Positions 10,201-20,633 are shown, counted from the stretch's first letter. The stretch is DNA of 64,000 nt from Aliivibrio sifiae (GCF_002954705.1 NZ_MSCO01000001.1:289873-353872), one strand, 5' to 3'. Numbers and translations: made by a program. Notes: generated from the sequence alone by a model not told the origin.

Positions 10201-11037
10201 ATGAACTCAAGAATTATACTTAATGGTAAAGAAGCGTTATGGCAACTTTCACCGTTAACTGACACAAAATTGTCCATTAAAGACATTCCAATTCAACAAG
10301 GCGTTGCTTCTGCTCATGATGCTCTTTCTGTTGAAGATGCAGATAGTCAAGAATGGCATTTAATGCGTTTTTTTGAGGTGGATGAAACGCTGCTGAATTA
10401 TCCTGCGGTTGAATTAGTGATGAGTGGGATCTCTCGCTATGCCGAGGTGCGAATTAATGGTGTAGCCGTATTTGATTGTACTGAAAAAATGACTCGTTAC
10501 CGTAAAGACATCAAAGAGTTTTTACAGTTAGGTGGTAATCGTTTCGAAGTTCTCTTTTTAGAAGAAGATGACGATGATTGGTTATTAGATGATGATGACG
10601 TCAGTAATGTCTGTGAAATAAATCAGGCATATCATTATCGTTTTGGTGCAGTAAAAGACAGCGATATTAAAGATGATATTGGTGTGTTTGGTGTTTGCTT
10701 TTTCCAGCCAATCCCTCATCTTTCTCTAAACCATATTAGTGTTGAGCAAATATGGCACCATGGTTGTGAGCTTAAAGTCGATGTTCATTTTAAAATGTAC
10801 AAGCCAAATTTAATTTCAGCCAGCATTAAGTTTGATGGCATGACATTAACGATTCCTGTCGACGTAAGAGGCGAGCATGTTTCTGCACTATTTCAGGTTG
10901 AAGCACCAAAGTATTGGGATGACCAAACGAAGAACTCAAATGATTTATATGTGGTTTCTGTGATACTTGATGGGCAACTGCATGAACTTGAGATTGGATT
11001 ATCAAAAACTGAAAACGTCATTCACTTTCCTTTGTAA
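10201..11037 (+). CDS. Uncharacterised protein with a beta-mannosidase-like N-terminal fold
   Basis: A 278-residue protein of unknown function. The region around residues 75-115 (AEVRINGVAVFD, then a segment ending in GGNRFEVLF) resembles the jelly-roll sugar-binding domain at the start of GH2 beta-mannosidases and galactosidases, but no catalytic TIM barrel follows. An acidic patch EEDDDDWLLDDDD follows. There is no signal peptide, so it is probably cytoplasmic. The start is uncertain: ATG 10201 has AGGG 12 bases before it, while ATG 10189 (four residues longer) sits directly on the terminator T-run. I do not recognise a function. Confidence 0.75.
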   Translation: MNSRIILNGKEALWQLSPLTDTKLSIKDIPIQQGVASAHDALSVEDADSQEWHLMRFFEVDETLLNYPAVELVMSGISRYAEVRINGVAVFDCTEKMTRYRKDIKEFLQLGGNRFEVLFLEEDDDDWLLDDDDVSNVCEINQAYHYRFGAVKDSDIKDDIGVFGVCFFQPIPHLSLNHISVEQIWHHGCELKVDVHFKMYKPNLISASIKFDGMTLTIPVDVRGEHVSALFQVEAPKYWDDQTKNSNDLYVVSVILDGQLHELEIGLSKTENVIHFPL

Positions 11038-11093
11038 GTAGACTCATTAATTTTAGTGAATTGATTTTTTAGTTATAAAAAGAGACAGGTAAC

Positions 11094-11127
11094 AAAAAGG
11101 CCGATGTATTAACATCGGCCTTTTTTA
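11094..11127. terminator. Bidirectional terminator between the orphan gene and valS
   Basis: AAGGCCGATGT pairs perfectly with ACATCGGCCTT around ATTA, with A-runs on the left and T-runs on the right, so it can serve both convergent genes. Confidence 0.9.
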
Positions 11128-11170
11128 TGCATTACGATAATATCAACCTAATAAAGATATAAAGGCTTAC

Positions 11171-14032
11171 TTATAGTGCAGCGATTGTTTCTTTTTGCGC
11201 TTCTAGTTTAACTAAGGTTTCTTTATAGCCTTCTAGTTTTTCACGCTCTTTAGCGATAACAACTTCAGGTGCTTTAGCAACGAAACCTTCGTTACCTAAT
11301 TTACCTTCGATACGTTTAATTTCGCCTTGGATTTTAGCTACTTCTTTATCTAAACGAGCAAGCTCTGCATCTTTATCGATAAGGCCCGCCATTGGGATCA
11401 TCAGCTCAGACTTACCAACAAGAGAGGTTGCACATGCAGGCGTCTCTTCATTGTCTGTAAGTACTTTGATGCTGTCTAGTTTTGCTAGAGAAGTAAGAAC
11501 AATCTCATTTGCTTGAATACGTGCAGCGTCTTTTTCGTCAGCGACTTTAATCATCACATCTAAGCCTTTGCTTGGTGCGATGTCGTATTCAGCACGTAAG
11601 TTACGAATGCTTGTAATGAAGGCTTTAACCCACTCAAGATCAGCAACCACATCAGCATTGAAGTTTTCTTCATTAAACTGAGGTAATGCTTGAGTCATGA
11701 TAGTCTCACCTTCAACACCGTTAACTAGCGGCTTAACGCTCTGCCAGATAGATTCAGTGATGTAAGGAAGAACAGGGTGAGCAAGACGTAATGTCTTCTC
11801 AAGAACCGTAATTAGCGTGTAACGCGTTGCACGTTGTTGTGCTTCGGTGCCTTTCCATAGAACTGGTTTAGTTAGCTCTAAGTACCAGTCACAGAATTGG
11901 TTCCAGATGAATTCATACAGCGTATTTGCTGCCATATCTAGACGGTAGTTATCTAGGTGTGCATTAAATTCTTTTGCTGCGATTTCAAACTGAGACGCGA
12001 TCCATTGGTCAGCCAGTGAGAACTCAAGCTCTGCACCTTCAGCCATGCCACAATCGTGCTCTTCTGTGTTCATTAATACGTAACGGCTTGCGTTCCATAG
12101 TTTGTTACAGAAGTTACGGTAACCTTCAAGACGCTTCATATCCCAGTTGATATCACGACCTGTTGATGCCATTGCTGCAAGAGTGAAACGTAGAGCATCA
12201 GTACCGTATGGTTCGATACCGCCTTCAAACGTTTTACGCGTTGCTTTTTCGATTTTCTTAGCAAGTTGAGGTTGCATCATGTTGCCACAACGTTTTTCAA
12301 CAAGCTCTTCAAGGCCGATACCATCGATCATATCGATAGGATCAAGTACGTTACCTTTAGACTTAGACATCTTGTCACCGTTCTCATCACGGATAAGGCC
12401 CGTCATGTAAACTGTCTTAAATGGTACTTGTGCATTGCCTTCTTCGTCTTTCACGAAGTGCATGGTCATCATGATCATACGAGCAACCCAGAAGAAGATA
12501 ATATCAAAACCAGATACTAGAACTTCTGATGGGTGGAATGTTTTAAGTGCGTCTGTGTTTTCAGGCCAGCCTTGTGTGCCGAACGTCCAAAGTGCAGAAG
12601 AGAACCATGTATCAAGTACATCATCATCTTGGCGAAGAACGATAACTGGAGAAAGGTTGTTTTTCTCACGAACTTCTTCTTCAGTACGACCAACGTAAAC
12701 TTTACCGTCGTTGTCATACCATGCAGGAATACGGTGACCCCACCAAAGTTGACGAGAGATACACCAATCTTGTACGTCACGCATCCACGCAAAGTACATG
12801 TTTTCGTATTGCTTAGGAACGAATTCGATTTGACCATCTTCAACCGCTTTAACTGCTGGAGCAGCTAGAGGTGCAGTACGTACATACCATTGGTCAGTTA
12901 GCATTGGTTCGATAACAACACCACCACGGTCACCGTAAGGAACGGTTAAATCGTGATCTTTGATTTCTTCAAGAAGACCCAGTTCATCAAACTCAGCAAC
13001 GATAGCTTTACGAGCGGCAAAACGTTCCATGCCGTGGTATTTAGCAGGAAGTTCAGCGCTGTACACATCGCTTTCTTCGCCGTTTGTTGTGAATACTTCA
13101 GCAGTATCACGAATATCAGCGTTAAAAGTAAGGATGTTGATCATTGGTAGGCTATGACGTTTACCTACTTCGTAATCGTTAAAGTCATGAGCTGGAGTGA
13201 TTTTCACACAACCCGTGCCTTTTTCCATGTCCGCATGCTCATCGCCTACGATAGGAATTAAACGACCAACGATAGGCAGTTCAATGTGTTGACCGATTAG
13301 ATCTTTGTAACGAGGATCTTCAGGGTTTACAGCAACACCAGTATCACCAAGCATCGTTTCTGGACGAGTCGTAGCTACAATAATGTAGTCTTTGCCGTCA
13401 GCAGTTTTAACGCCGTTTGCTAGTGGGTAGCGGAAGTGCCACATAAAGCCTTTTTTGTCTTTGTTTTCAACTTCAAGATCAGAAATAGCAGTGTGCAGTT
13501 TCGGATCCCAGTTTACTAGACGCTTACCACGGTAGATAAGGTCTTCTTCGTATAGACGAACAAACACTTCTTGAGTTGCAGCAGATAAACCATCGTCCAT
13601 TGTGAATCGTTCACGATCCCAATCAACTGATGCTCCTAGGCGACGAAGTTGTTTCGTGATTGTGCCGCCTGATTCTGCTTTCCATTCCCAAATTTTGTCG
13701 ATGAAAGCGTCACGACCGTAATCGTGTTTTGTTTTGCCTTCTTCAGCCGCAATCTTACGCTCAACAACCATTTGAGTTGCAATACCTGCGTGGTCGGTAC
13801 CGACTTGCCAAAGAGTATTCTTACCTTTCATACGTTCAGCACGGATAAGTGTATCCATGATGGTATCTTGGAAAGCGTGACCCATATGCAGGCTACCAGT
13901 GACGTTTGGTGGCGGGATCATGATGCTGTAAGCTTCTTTTGATGTATCGCCATGAGGCTTAAAGTAGCCTTTTTCTTCCCAAGTCTGGTACAGAGCTTGT
14001 TCTATTGATTGCGGATTATATGTCTTTTCCAT
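11171..14032 (-). CDS. valS: Valyl-tRNA synthetase
   Basis: A 953-residue class I synthetase charging tRNA-Val. The HIGH motif appears as HMGH (49-52 in [14 protein letters not shown]), the KMSKS motif as [11 protein letters not shown], and the editing domain lies between them. The C-terminal ~80 residues form the family's tRNA-binding coiled coil (rich in K, E and A). The ATG at 14032 gives the usual N-terminus [10 protein letters not shown]; an in-frame TTG at 14074 would add 14 residues. holC lies upstream on the same strand, as in E. coli (pepA-holC-valS). Confidence 0.98.
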   Translation of the reverse strand: MEKTYNPQSIEQALYQTWEEKGYFKPHGDTSKEAYSIMIPPPNVTGSLHMGHAFQDTIMDTLIRAERMKGKNTLWQVGTDHAGIATQMVVERKIAAEEGKTKHDYGRDAFIDKIWEWKAESGGTITKQLRRLGASVDWDRERFTMDDGLSAATQEVFVRLYEEDLIYRGKRLVNWDPKLHTAISDLEVENKDKKGFMWHFRYPLANGVKTADGKDYIIVATTRPETMLGDTGVAVNPEDPRYKDLIGQHIELPIVGRLIPIVGDEHADMEKGTGCVKITPAHDFNDYEVGKRHSLPMINILTFNADIRDTAEVFTTNGEESDVYSAELPAKYHGMERFAARKAIVAEFDELGLLEEIKDHDLTVPYGDRGGVVIEPMLTDQWYVRTAPLAAPAVKAVEDGQIEFVPKQYENMYFAWMRDVQDWCISRQLWWGHRIPAWYDNDGKVYVGRTEEEVREKNNLSPVIVLRQDDDVLDTWFSSALWTFGTQGWPENTDALKTFHPSEVLVSGFDIIFFWVARMIMMTMHFVKDEEGNAQVPFKTVYMTGLIRDENGDKMSKSKGNVLDPIDMIDGIGLEELVEKRCGNMMQPQLAKKIEKATRKTFEGGIEPYGTDALRFTLAAMASTGRDINWDMKRLEGYRNFCNKLWNASRYVLMNTEEHDCGMAEGAELEFSLADQWIASQFEIAAKEFNAHLDNYRLDMAANTLYEFIWNQFCDWYLELTKPVLWKGTEAQQRATRYTLITVLEKTLRLAHPVLPYITESIWQSVKPLVNGVEGETIMTQALPQFNEENFNADVVADLEWVKAFITSIRNLRAEYDIAPSKGLDVMIKVADEKDAARIQANEIVLTSLAKLDSIKVLTDNEETPACATSLVGKSELMIPMAGLIDKDAELARLDKEVAKIQGEIKRIEGKLGNEGFVAKAPEVVIAKEREKLEGYKETLVKLEAQKETIAAL

Positions 14033-14142
14033 AGTGTTCGTCACGAATATCTCTATTAAAAAGTGGAATGCCAAATATCATAATTAATGGCTCAAGTTAA
14101 TAATTATCTTTTAATTAAGTTACTTAGCTATGATGATTGGCA

Positions 14143-14586
14143 TTATTCTAATGTCTCGGTTTGCATGGCTCGGCCTGCATTTCGGTATATTTTATACCTT
14201 TCTCGAGCGTGTTGTTTGCTTTTTTCTTCACAGGGTACGAAGTCTACCACTTGAGCAAAGGAAACCGCAAAAGTTGCGACCTCTTGAGCTAAATTTATTA
14301 GCACATGTCGGCGGCCTGATGGGCGTAGTGTTCCCCAACCAATTTCAATTGGAGAACCAGATTTTGGGCCTTCACCAATAAGGTTATGTGGTGTGAACTC
14401 AGAAATTTCATTCTGCCAAAGTGCTTCATCAATTAATAACGCTTGTTCTTTATCGCTACTTAAAATATAGATTCGAGCATTTTCAGAGTAATAATAATGA
14501 GCAAGCTGACACACAAATTTTAACAGACCTTCTTGAGTCGCTGTTGATGATGTGGGTTCAATAACATAAAACAGTGCTTGGCTCAT
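14143..14586 (-). CDS. holC: DNA polymerase III chi subunit
   Basis: A 147-residue HolC protein, the clamp-loader accessory subunit that links the psi subunit and single-strand binding protein at the replication fork. The N-terminal MSQALFYVIEP and the middle segment with GRRHVLINLAQEV fit the family, as does the length (E. coli 147). It lies between pepA and valS in the conserved order. A terminator separates it from pepA. Confidence 0.95.
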   Translation of the reverse strand: MSQALFYVIEPTSSTATQEGLLKFVCQLAHYYYSENARIYILSSDKEQALLIDEALWQNEISEFTPHNLIGEGPKSGSPIEIGWGTLRPSGRRHVLINLAQEVATFAVSFAQVVDFVPCEEKSKQHARERYKIYRNAGRAMQTETLE

Positions 14587-14633
14587 AATCTCTCTTATTT
14601 ATTACAGCGTATATGACCATAAATAAGTCATTA

Positions 14634-14662
14634 AAAAAGGGCCTGTATATAGGCCCTTTATA
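14634..14662 (-). terminator. Terminator after pepA
   Basis: AAAGGGCC pairs with GGCCCTTT around a short AT-rich loop. On the minus strand it is followed by TTTTTT, 18 bases past the pepA stop and before holC. Confidence 0.85.
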
Positions 14663-14679
14663 TCATAAAACGAAGTGGT

Positions 14680-16188
14680 TTATTCTACGTTTTCTTGGCC
14701 TGAACGATTCAGTAAAAACTGGACAAGTAATGAGACTGGTCGGCCTGTTGAGCCTTTGTTGGCACCAGAGACCCAAGCAGTACCCGCACTATCAATGTGG
14801 GCCCAATGGTATTTCTTAGCAAAGCGAGCAAGGAAACAACCAGCAGTGATTGTGCCAGCTGCTTTTCCGCCAATGTTAGCCATGTCTGCAAACGGGCTAT
14901 TCAGTTGTTCATTGTATTCGTCAGCCATAGGTAAGCGCCAAGCGCGGTCACCAGATTGTTCAGACGCATTAATGAGTTCATGAGCTAATGGATTATGGTT
15001 TGCGATTAAGCCATTGATGTGATGGCCAAGAGCCACAACACAAGCGCCTGTCAATGTAGCCACATCAACAACGCATTCTGGATCGTAACGTTCAACATAA
15101 GTAAGCGCATCACAAAGTACTAAACGACCTTCAGCATCGGTATTTAATACTTCAACTGTTTGACCTGACATTGTAGTTAAAATATCACCAGGGCGATAAG
15201 AATTACTGCTTGGCATGTTTTCACAACCAGCAAGTACACCAACAACGTTTAAAGGAAGGTTTAACTTAGCAAGCGCTTTCATTGCACCAAAGACAGAGGC
15301 AGCACCACACATGTCGTACTTCATCTCATCCATACCGTCACTTGGTTTGATAGAGATACCGCCTGAATCGAACGTCAGACCTTTACCAATAAGTACGATA
15401 GGTTTTGCATCAGGATTAGAATGACCTTTGTATTCCATCACTGACATCATGGATTCATTATGAGACCCTTGACCTACAGCTAGGTAAGAAGTCATGCCTA
15501 GTTTTTTCATCTCTTCTTCACCAATTACTTTAGTGGTAACGGTTTCGTAGTCATCGGCTAAGCGACGAGCTTGAGATGCAAGGTACGCTGGGTTGGCAAC
15601 GTTTGGTGGCATATTGCCTAAATCTTTCGATGCTTTAACGCCAGAGGCAATAGATAAACCATGATTAATTGCTTTTTCACCTAAGTTAAGTTCACGGCGA
15701 GTTGGTACATTAAATACTAACTTGCGTAATGGGCGACGAGTCTCAGGTTTGTTACTCTTGAATTGGTTAAAGGTGTATAAGCTGTCTTTAGTAGACTCAA
15801 CAGCTTGGCGAACCTTCCAGTACGTATCGCGACCTTTAACGTGCAGTTCGGTAAGGAAACATACTGCTTCCATAGAGCCTGTTTCATTTAGTGTGCTGAT
15901 GGTTTTTTTGATGATTTCTTTATATTGACGCTCACCAAGTTCACGCTCTTTACCACAACCGACTAATAAAACACGCTCAGAAAGAATATTTGGTACTTGA
16001 TGCAACAACAGCATTTGACCAGGTTTACCTTCTAGATCACCACGGCGAAGTAATGAACTGATGTAACCGTCACTGATTTTATCTAGCTGTTCTGCGATTG
16101 GAGATAAACGGCGTGGTTCGAAAACACCGACAACGATACATGCGCTGCGCTGCTTCTCTGGACTGCCACTTTTTACACTGAACTCCAT
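14680..16188 (-). CDS. pepA: Leucyl aminopeptidase PepA
   Basis: A 502-residue M17 aminopeptidase that removes N-terminal residues from peptides using two metal ions. The hallmark [14 protein letters not shown] motif and the upstream metal-binding [14 protein letters not shown] are intact. In E. coli the same protein also binds DNA, acting in Xer recombination at cer and in repression of carAB; whether it does so here is not visible from sequence. xerD is also in this window. PepA is divergent from lptF across a 189-base gap. Confidence 0.97.
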   Translation of the reverse strand: MEFSVKSGSPEKQRSACIVVGVFEPRRLSPIAEQLDKISDGYISSLLRRGDLEGKPGQMLLLHQVPNILSERVLLVGCGKERELGERQYKEIIKKTISTLNETGSMEAVCFLTELHVKGRDTYWKVRQAVESTKDSLYTFNQFKSNKPETRRPLRKLVFNVPTRRELNLGEKAINHGLSIASGVKASKDLGNMPPNVANPAYLASQARRLADDYETVTTKVIGEEEMKKLGMTSYLAVGQGSHNESMMSVMEYKGHSNPDAKPIVLIGKGLTFDSGGISIKPSDGMDEMKYDMCGAASVFGAMKALAKLNLPLNVVGVLAGCENMPSSNSYRPGDILTTMSGQTVEVLNTDAEGRLVLCDALTYVERYDPECVVDVATLTGACVVALGHHINGLIANHNPLAHELINASEQSGDRAWRLPMADEYNEQLNSPFADMANIGGKAAGTITAGCFLARFAKKYHWAHIDSAGTAWVSGANKGSTGRPVSLLVQFLLNRSGQENVE

Positions 16189-16377
16189 GCGTACTCCTAC
16201 ATCCTAAAGACAAATAGAACTAAATGTTAGATAATGAGCAAAATCTAGTTAGATACTATACTATTAGTGTTCCGATTTCGCAGGCTAACATTTAGCCAAA
16301 GATTAAAAAATAAATGGTTTACACGGAAATTATAGTGATTCTGGCAAAAATACAAGTTTTCTATAGGTAGATTCGAC

Positions 16378-17490
16378 GTGATTATTATTAGATATTTGAT
16401 CAAGGAAACATTAAAGAGCCAATTTGCGATCTTTTTTGTTTTATTTTTGATCTTTATGAGCCAAAAATTTATTAGCGTTTTAGCTGACGCTTCGGATGGA
16501 GATATCCCTGGAGGGTTGATCCTATCTTTAGTTGGTTTGAACATGCCCGCAATGGGCTTGCTGATGCTACCTTTGAGTATTTTTATAGGTATTCTTCTTA
16601 CTTTTGGGCGTTTATACGCAGAGAGTGAGATCACAGTAATGAACGCTACAGGTATGGGGAATTCAATCCTTATTCGTGCTGCGCTTTACTTAGCATTAAT
16701 TACAGGAACCGCCGCGGCGTTTAATTCACTATGGCTATCTCCTTGGAGCCAAGAAAAAACAACGCAATTAATGGAAACTGTTGAAACTGATGCAGGTGTA
16801 GATTTATTGCAAAAAGGTCAATTTCAGCGCTCTCCTGATGGCCAAGCTGTCGTATTTATTGATGATATTAATACGAAAAATGGCAAAGAATTAGAGCATG
16901 TTTTTCTCGCTCAACCGATACCTCGTGACTCATTGCGTCCAAGCGTTTTAGTTGCAGAGCGAGGTGTAGTGAAAGAATTGCCTGATGGTCGTCAAGTATT
17001 AGATCTTCAAAGTGGTACTCGATATGAAGGTATTCCAACTCGTTTAGATTATCTTGAAAGTAATTTTGAATCTTATGAGCTATTAATTGGACAAAAAGAA
17101 GTTAAAGAAAAGCGTCGTGATTGGGATGCGATTCCTACGTTGGATCTAATTAAACGCAATGAACTAGAAGCGAAAGCTGAATTGCAATGGCGAATCTCTC
17201 TTATTATTTGTATACCACTATTAACCATGGTGGTGGTGCCGTTGTCAGCCGTAAATCCCCGACAAGGGCGTTTTGCTAAATTGGGGCCAGCTGTTCTGTT
17301 GTATCTTGCCTATTTCTTATCATTAAGTGCGGGTAAATCAGCAGTAGAAGACGGTGGGTTAGCGCCTTATATTGGCTTGTGGGCCATAAATGCTGTGCTA
17401 TTAATTATTGGTATTGTATTGAACTCAATGGACAGTGTATTTGTTAGAAAATTAAAAGATAAAATGCGGAGAAAACCAAAACATGTTTAA
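16378..17490 (+). CDS. lptF: LptF, LPS export permease
   Basis: A 370-residue inner-membrane protein of the YjgP/YjgQ family, with about six membrane segments and a periplasmic beta-jellyroll between the third and fourth. LptF and LptG with the ATPase LptB extract lipopolysaccharide from the inner membrane and feed it to LptC. The start is GTG at 16378, with a TAGGTAG-like site upstream. The gene overlaps lptG by 8 bases, indicating coupled translation. Confidence 0.96.
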   Translation: MIIIRYLIKETLKSQFAIFFVLFLIFMSQKFISVLADASDGDIPGGLILSLVGLNMPAMGLLMLPLSIFIGILLTFGRLYAESEITVMNATGMGNSILIRAALYLALITGTAAAFNSLWLSPWSQEKTTQLMETVETDAGVDLLQKGQFQRSPDGQAVVFIDDINTKNGKELEHVFLAQPIPRDSLRPSVLVAERGVVKELPDGRQVLDLQSGTRYEGIPTRLDYLESNFESYELLIGQKEVKEKRRDWDAIPTLDLIKRNELEAKAELQWRISLIICIPLLTMVVVPLSAVNPRQGRFAKLGPAVLLYLAYFLSLSAGKSAVEDGGLAPYIGLWAINAVLLIIGIVLNSMDSVFVRKLKDKMRRKPKHV

Positions 17491-18559
17491 GATTTTAGAT
17501 TGGTATATTGGCCGTACGATTATAGCAACCTCTGCATTATGTTTGGTGACCTTGGTTGGGTTATCTTCGATCATCAAATATGTTGAGCAATTACGAAAAG
17601 TAGGCAAAGGCACATACGATCTTTTAGATGCGCTTTATTTTGTTATTTTAAGCATGCCTCGTGATATTGAAATGTTCTTTCCTATGGCGGCCTTACTTGG
17701 TGCTTTGATTGGCTTAGGGATGTTAGCAGCGAGCTCTGAGCTTGTAGTAATGCAAGCTGCGGGGTATTCAAAATTAGATATTGGCGTATCGGTATTGAAA
17801 ACGGCAATCCCATTAATGTTGATGGTTATGGCGTTAGGTCAATGGGGAGCCCCACAAGCCCAAAAAATGGCTCGTGATTTACGAACTTTTGAAACATCAG
17901 GCGGCAATATTGCTGCCGTAAGAGCAGGGGTTTGGGCTAAAGATGCTGATGACTTTATTTACTTATCTCGTGTTGATAACCAAGAAAAACTATACGGTGT
18001 CACCGTGTGGCAATTTGATGATGACTGCCAATTAAATAATATTATTTTTGCACGAAAAGCAGATTATCAATCTAAAGAAGCAGGTTGGCTAATGAGTGAT
18101 GTTTCTATTACTCAAATGGAAGATGATGCAGTCATTAGTGAAAGGAAAGTCGATAGTCTGAATTGGTCAACGACATTAACGCCAGATAAATTGGCTGTAG
18201 TAACTGTAAAACCAGAAGAGCAATCTCTTACTGGGTTATATGATTACGTTACTTATTTAAAAGATTCAGAGTTAGATGCATCGCGTTATGAATTAGCTTT
18301 TTGGCGTAAAGCATTGCAACCTATATCAGTTGCCGTAATGATGTTATTAGCTCTTTCTTTTGTCTTTGGGCCGCTACGAAGTGTGACTATGGGAGCAAGA
18401 ATACTGTCAGGTGTTATTGCTGGTTTTACCTTCTATATATCTAATGAAGTGTTTGGGCCTATGACCTTGGTGTATAACATCCACCCCATATTTGGTGCAT
18501 TAGGACCGAGTTTAATTTTCTTGTTAATTACTTTGGCCTTGTTAAATCGGAAGTTATAA
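17483..18559 (+). CDS. lptG: LptG, LPS export permease
   Basis: A 358-residue partner of LptF with the same architecture: N-terminal membrane helices (starting ILDWYIGRTIIATSAL), a periplasmic domain (about 135-270) and C-terminal membrane helices. It completes the LptB2FG transporter for outer-membrane LPS assembly. It overlaps lptF by 8 bases and ends before a strong terminator. Divergent pepA upstream matches the E. coli arrangement. Confidence 0.96.
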   Translation: MFKILDWYIGRTIIATSALCLVTLVGLSSIIKYVEQLRKVGKGTYDLLDALYFVILSMPRDIEMFFPMAALLGALIGLGMLAASSELVVMQAAGYSKLDIGVSVLKTAIPLMLMVMALGQWGAPQAQKMARDLRTFETSGGNIAAVRAGVWAKDADDFIYLSRVDNQEKLYGVTVWQFDDDCQLNNIIFARKADYQSKEAGWLMSDVSITQMEDDAVISERKVDSLNWSTTLTPDKLAVVTVKPEEQSLTGLYDYVTYLKDSELDASRYELAFWRKALQPISVAVMMLLALSFVFGPLRSVTMGARILSGVIAGFTFYISNEVFGPMTLVYNIHPIFGALGPSLIFLLITLALLNRKL

Positions 18560-18569
18560 ACGATTCAAT

Positions 18570-18604
18570 AAAAAGGAGATACTGTAAAGTATCTCCTTTT
18601 TTTT
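18570..18604 (+). terminator. Terminator after lptG
   Basis: AAAGGAGATACT pairs with AGTATCTCCTTT around a short GTAA loop, followed by a run of T. Confidence 0.9.
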
Positions 18605-18635
18605 GTGTCTATAAATTGATTTTACGTGAATAGAG

Positions 18636-19100
18636 CTATACGGCTTTATCCAGAACAATTACTCGAGTTTTTGCCCATGTATCTTGGAAAGCGGCGTTAT
18701 CATGAGACATGAATACTAAAAGGTTACCTAAACCAAATGCCGAGGTAGACATTCGGATAATGGCTTGAGTTAATGTAATTGGTGAGCCATCAAGTTGTTG
18801 AACTTGTAGTTTCCAAGCTCGCATTCCTAGTGTTTGTCCCTGACACCAAAAGTAAGCAAAGAAGCCAACAAAAACAGAAATAAGAGTGATAGGGTATAGA
18901 TTGCTCCACATAGGGTCATGGTTTAGATATGAACTAACATCAGGGTATGAGCCATAACTGACTATGCCGACGCCATATAGCATCTCAAGAGTTGCTACGA
19001 TAGCACCACCGGTTAACATCATCACAGCACTGATGATTAGAGTATCGTAAAACCAAGCCCCCATGCGGCGCATAAATCCTGCTTGTTTTTGTGTTGTCAT
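18636..19100 (-). CDS. RDD-family membrane protein
   Basis: A 154-residue protein with an RDD domain: a charged N-terminus containing FMRRMGAWFYDTLI (the R-D pair of the first helix), then three or four membrane segments. RDD proteins are poorly understood; some affect ion transport. The ATG at 19100 is chosen because GGAAG lies just before it; an ATG at 19112 would add four residues without a ribosome site. It stands alone, convergent to lptG and divergent from the tRNA-Leu gene. Confidence 0.85.
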   Translation of the reverse strand: MTTQKQAGFMRRMGAWFYDTLIISAVMMLTGGAIVATLEMLYGVGIVSYGSYPDVSSYLNHDPMWSNLYPITLISVFVGFFAYFWCQGQTLGMRAWKLQVQQLDGSPITLTQAIIRMSTSAFGLGNLLVFMSHDNAAFQDTWAKTRVIVLDKAV

Positions 19101-19222
19101 TTTATCTTCCATAAATTAAAAAACTGACAGCAGTATAACGATAGATTCGATAAAAATGAAAATCAGATTGTAAATAACTGCTGAATATTTCAGCAAACAA
19201 ATATCTTAGAGTAATAAAGAGC

Positions 19223-19250
19223 TTGCGCCATGATCATCTCTGAGTATAAT
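19223..19250 (+). promoter_or_regulatory. Promoter of tRNA-Leu
   Basis: -35 TTGCGC, a 16-bp spacer and a perfect -10 TATAAT, ending 29 bases before the mature tRNA 5' end. Confidence 0.75.
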
Positions 19251-19279
19251 CAGTCACATCAAGCAGTAATGCTGATAAA

Positions 19280-19364
19280 GCCGGTATGGTGAAATTGGTA
19301 TACACGACGGATTCAAAATCCGTTTCCGAAAGGAGTGGCGGTTCAAGTCCGCCTACCGGTACCA
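19280..19364 (+). tRNA. tRNA-Leu (anticodon CAA)
   Basis: An 85-nt class II tRNA with CCA encoded. The acceptor arm GCCGGTA pairs with TACCGGT (G-T at the first pair). The anticodon stem ACGGA/TCCGT encloses TTCAAAA, giving anticodon CAA for codon UUG. A long variable arm and a GGTTCAAGTCC T-arm are present. A terminator follows directly. Confidence 0.97.
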
Positions 19365-19376
19365 TATTTAAATGAC

Positions 19377-19406
19377 AAAGCCTCGATGAAAATCGGGGCT
19401 TTGTTG
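19377..19406 (+). terminator. Terminator after tRNA-Leu
   Basis: AAAGCCTCGAT pairs with ATCGGGGCTTT around a GAAA tetraloop, followed by a short T-rich stretch. Confidence 0.85.
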
Positions 19407-19446
19407 TATTTGGAACATAGAAAGCACACCATCGATCTCTCGATAC

Positions 19447-19472
19447 AAAAAAGCCCCAACCGAAGTCAGGGC
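19447..19472 (-). terminator. Terminator after the DUF2999-like gene
   Basis: On the minus strand AGCCCTGAC pairs with GTTGGGGCT around a TTCG tetraloop, followed by TTTTTT. Confidence 0.88.
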
Positions 19473-19496
19473 TCTAGTATTACTCATTGAAAAGAT

Positions 19497-19754
19497 TTAT
19501 TGATTTTCTTCAAGCTTTGCTTTTGCTTCTTCTACTTTTGAAAAATCCAAACCTAGTTCTTCTACAGCTTCTTTAATTAAGCTTGGGTTTGTCATTACTT
19601 GCATCATTAATGGTTGAAGTTGTTCTTGTGGAATCCCTAAGCTTTGGATTGTTGCAATCGCTGCTAGTGGGTTTTGTGTTAGTGCTTGAAATACTTCTGA
19701 GATTTTTTCATCACTAACATTGTGTTCTTTTAATGTTTGAATAATAGGGTTCAT
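19497..19754 (-). CDS. Small DUF2999-like protein
   Basis: An 85-residue, probably all-helical protein starting MNPIIQTLKEHNVSDEKI, with repeated short helices (VFQALTQNPLAAI, LGIPQEQLQPLM) and a charged C-terminus. It looks like the DUF2999 family of Vibrionaceae, recalled by resemblance only. No signal peptide or membrane segment is seen and no function is known. It has its own terminator and a 57-base gap to dgkA upstream. Confidence 0.8.
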   Translation of the reverse strand: MNPIIQTLKEHNVSDEKISEVFQALTQNPLAAIATIQSLGIPQEQLQPLMMQVMTNPSLIKEAVEELGLDFSKVEEAKAKLEENQ

Positions 19755-19811
19755 TAAAATCTTCCTCTTTAAAATGGATACGTTCTATTTATCTATTCAA
19801 GATAAATAAAA

Positions 19812-20198
19812 TTATAAATAATGGTTACCTAGGATCATTAGCCAGGTAAAGCCTGCAAAGCACAGAGCGACAAATACGGCTGCAGAGCCGATATCTTTAG
19901 CTCGGCCACTTAATTCGTGATGTTCTGGCCCAATACGGTCTACAACAGCCTCTATAGCTGAATTCAATAGCTCTACGATAAAGATTAAGACAAAGACACC
20001 AATTAATAAGATTTGTTCTATCGTGGATACATCAAGTAGTAGGGCGGTAGGGGTGGCGATAACTAACATCGCAAATTCTTGACGAACAGCGGCTTCATGT
20101 TTAAATGCTGCTTTTAAACCTTGAATAGAAAACCCAGTAGCTTTAATTACTCGTTTAATACCAGTATTGCCTGGTTTACCTGATGGAGTATCTGTCAT
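19812..20198 (-). CDS. dgkA: Diacylglycerol kinase
   Basis: A 128-residue integral-membrane kinase that phosphorylates diacylglycerol to phosphatidic acid, recycling lipid released during envelope glycan synthesis. Three membrane helices are visible, with the signature ELLNSAIEAVVDRIG containing the catalytic Glu and Asn. The length is typical (E. coli 122). It lies downstream of the tRNA cluster on the same strand, beyond the cluster terminator. Confidence 0.95.
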   Translation of the reverse strand: MTDTPSGKPGNTGIKRVIKATGFSIQGLKAAFKHEAAVRQEFAMLVIATPTALLLDVSTIEQILLIGVFVLIFIVELLNSAIEAVVDRIGPEHHELSGRAKDIGSAAVFVALCFAGFTWLMILGNHYL

Positions 20199-20315
20199 GG
20201 TGTAACCTTAGTGAAATAAGTGATCTCAATCCTTATTGTATCGTAATGATAGTATGTTTGTGGATTGGTATGAATGGAGGTTATGGTAGTGTTGAGTTTG
20301 CCAAATAACAAGCAT

Positions 20316-20348
20316 AAAAAAAGCCTCATCAGAATGATGAGGCTTTTT
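20316..20348 (-). terminator. Terminator of the Phe/Thr/Asn tRNA cluster
   Basis: AAAAAGCCTCATCA pairs with TGATGAGGCTTTTT around a short loop. On the minus strand it follows the last tRNA-Asn by about 5 bases and runs into seven T. Confidence 0.9.
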
Positions 20349-20352
20349 AATA

Positions 20353-20428
20353 TGGCTCCCTTTGCTGGACTTGAACCAGCGACATACGGATTAACAGTCC
20401 GGCGTTCTACCAACTGAACTAAAAGGGA
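20353..20428 (-). tRNA. tRNA-Asn (anticodon GTT), copy 3 in transcription order
   Basis: A 76-nt cloverleaf with encoded CCA. Acceptor TCCCTTT pairs with AAAGGGA and the anticodon loop CTGTTAA gives GTT. Identical to the other two Asn copies in this cluster. Confidence 0.97.
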
Positions 20429-20434
20429 ATTATA

Positions 20435-20510
20435 TGGTGCCTCGAGGCGGAATCGAACCACCGACACGAGGATTTTCAATCCTCTGCTCTACCGACTGAG
20501 CTATCGAGGC
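20435..20510 (-). tRNA. tRNA-Phe (anticodon GAA), copy 3
   Basis: A 76-nt cloverleaf with encoded CCA; anticodon loop TTGAAAA. The acceptor stem is GCCTCGA/TCGAGGC, the same as copy 2 but different from copy 1 at 21208. Six bases separate it from tRNA-Asn. Confidence 0.97.
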
Positions 20511-20517
20511 AAAAAAA

Positions 20518-20593
<76 letters not shown>

Positions 20594-20633
20594 ACACTAT
20601 ATTTTTTTGCTATTACTGAATTAAGTCAGTAAT

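Noticed and set aside
12517..12843. Antisense frames of about 85-110 codons inside valS
   Set aside because: Opposite or shifted reading of a conserved coding sequence; no independent start signals.
16245..16634. 129-codon minus-strand frame across the pepA-lptF gap
   Set aside because: Overlaps the lptF start in antisense and shows no protein family features.
20195..20479. 94-codon minus-strand frame overlapping dgkA and two tRNAs
   Set aside because: It is read through tRNA-Asn and tRNA-Phe and the cluster terminator; no ribosome site or family resemblance.
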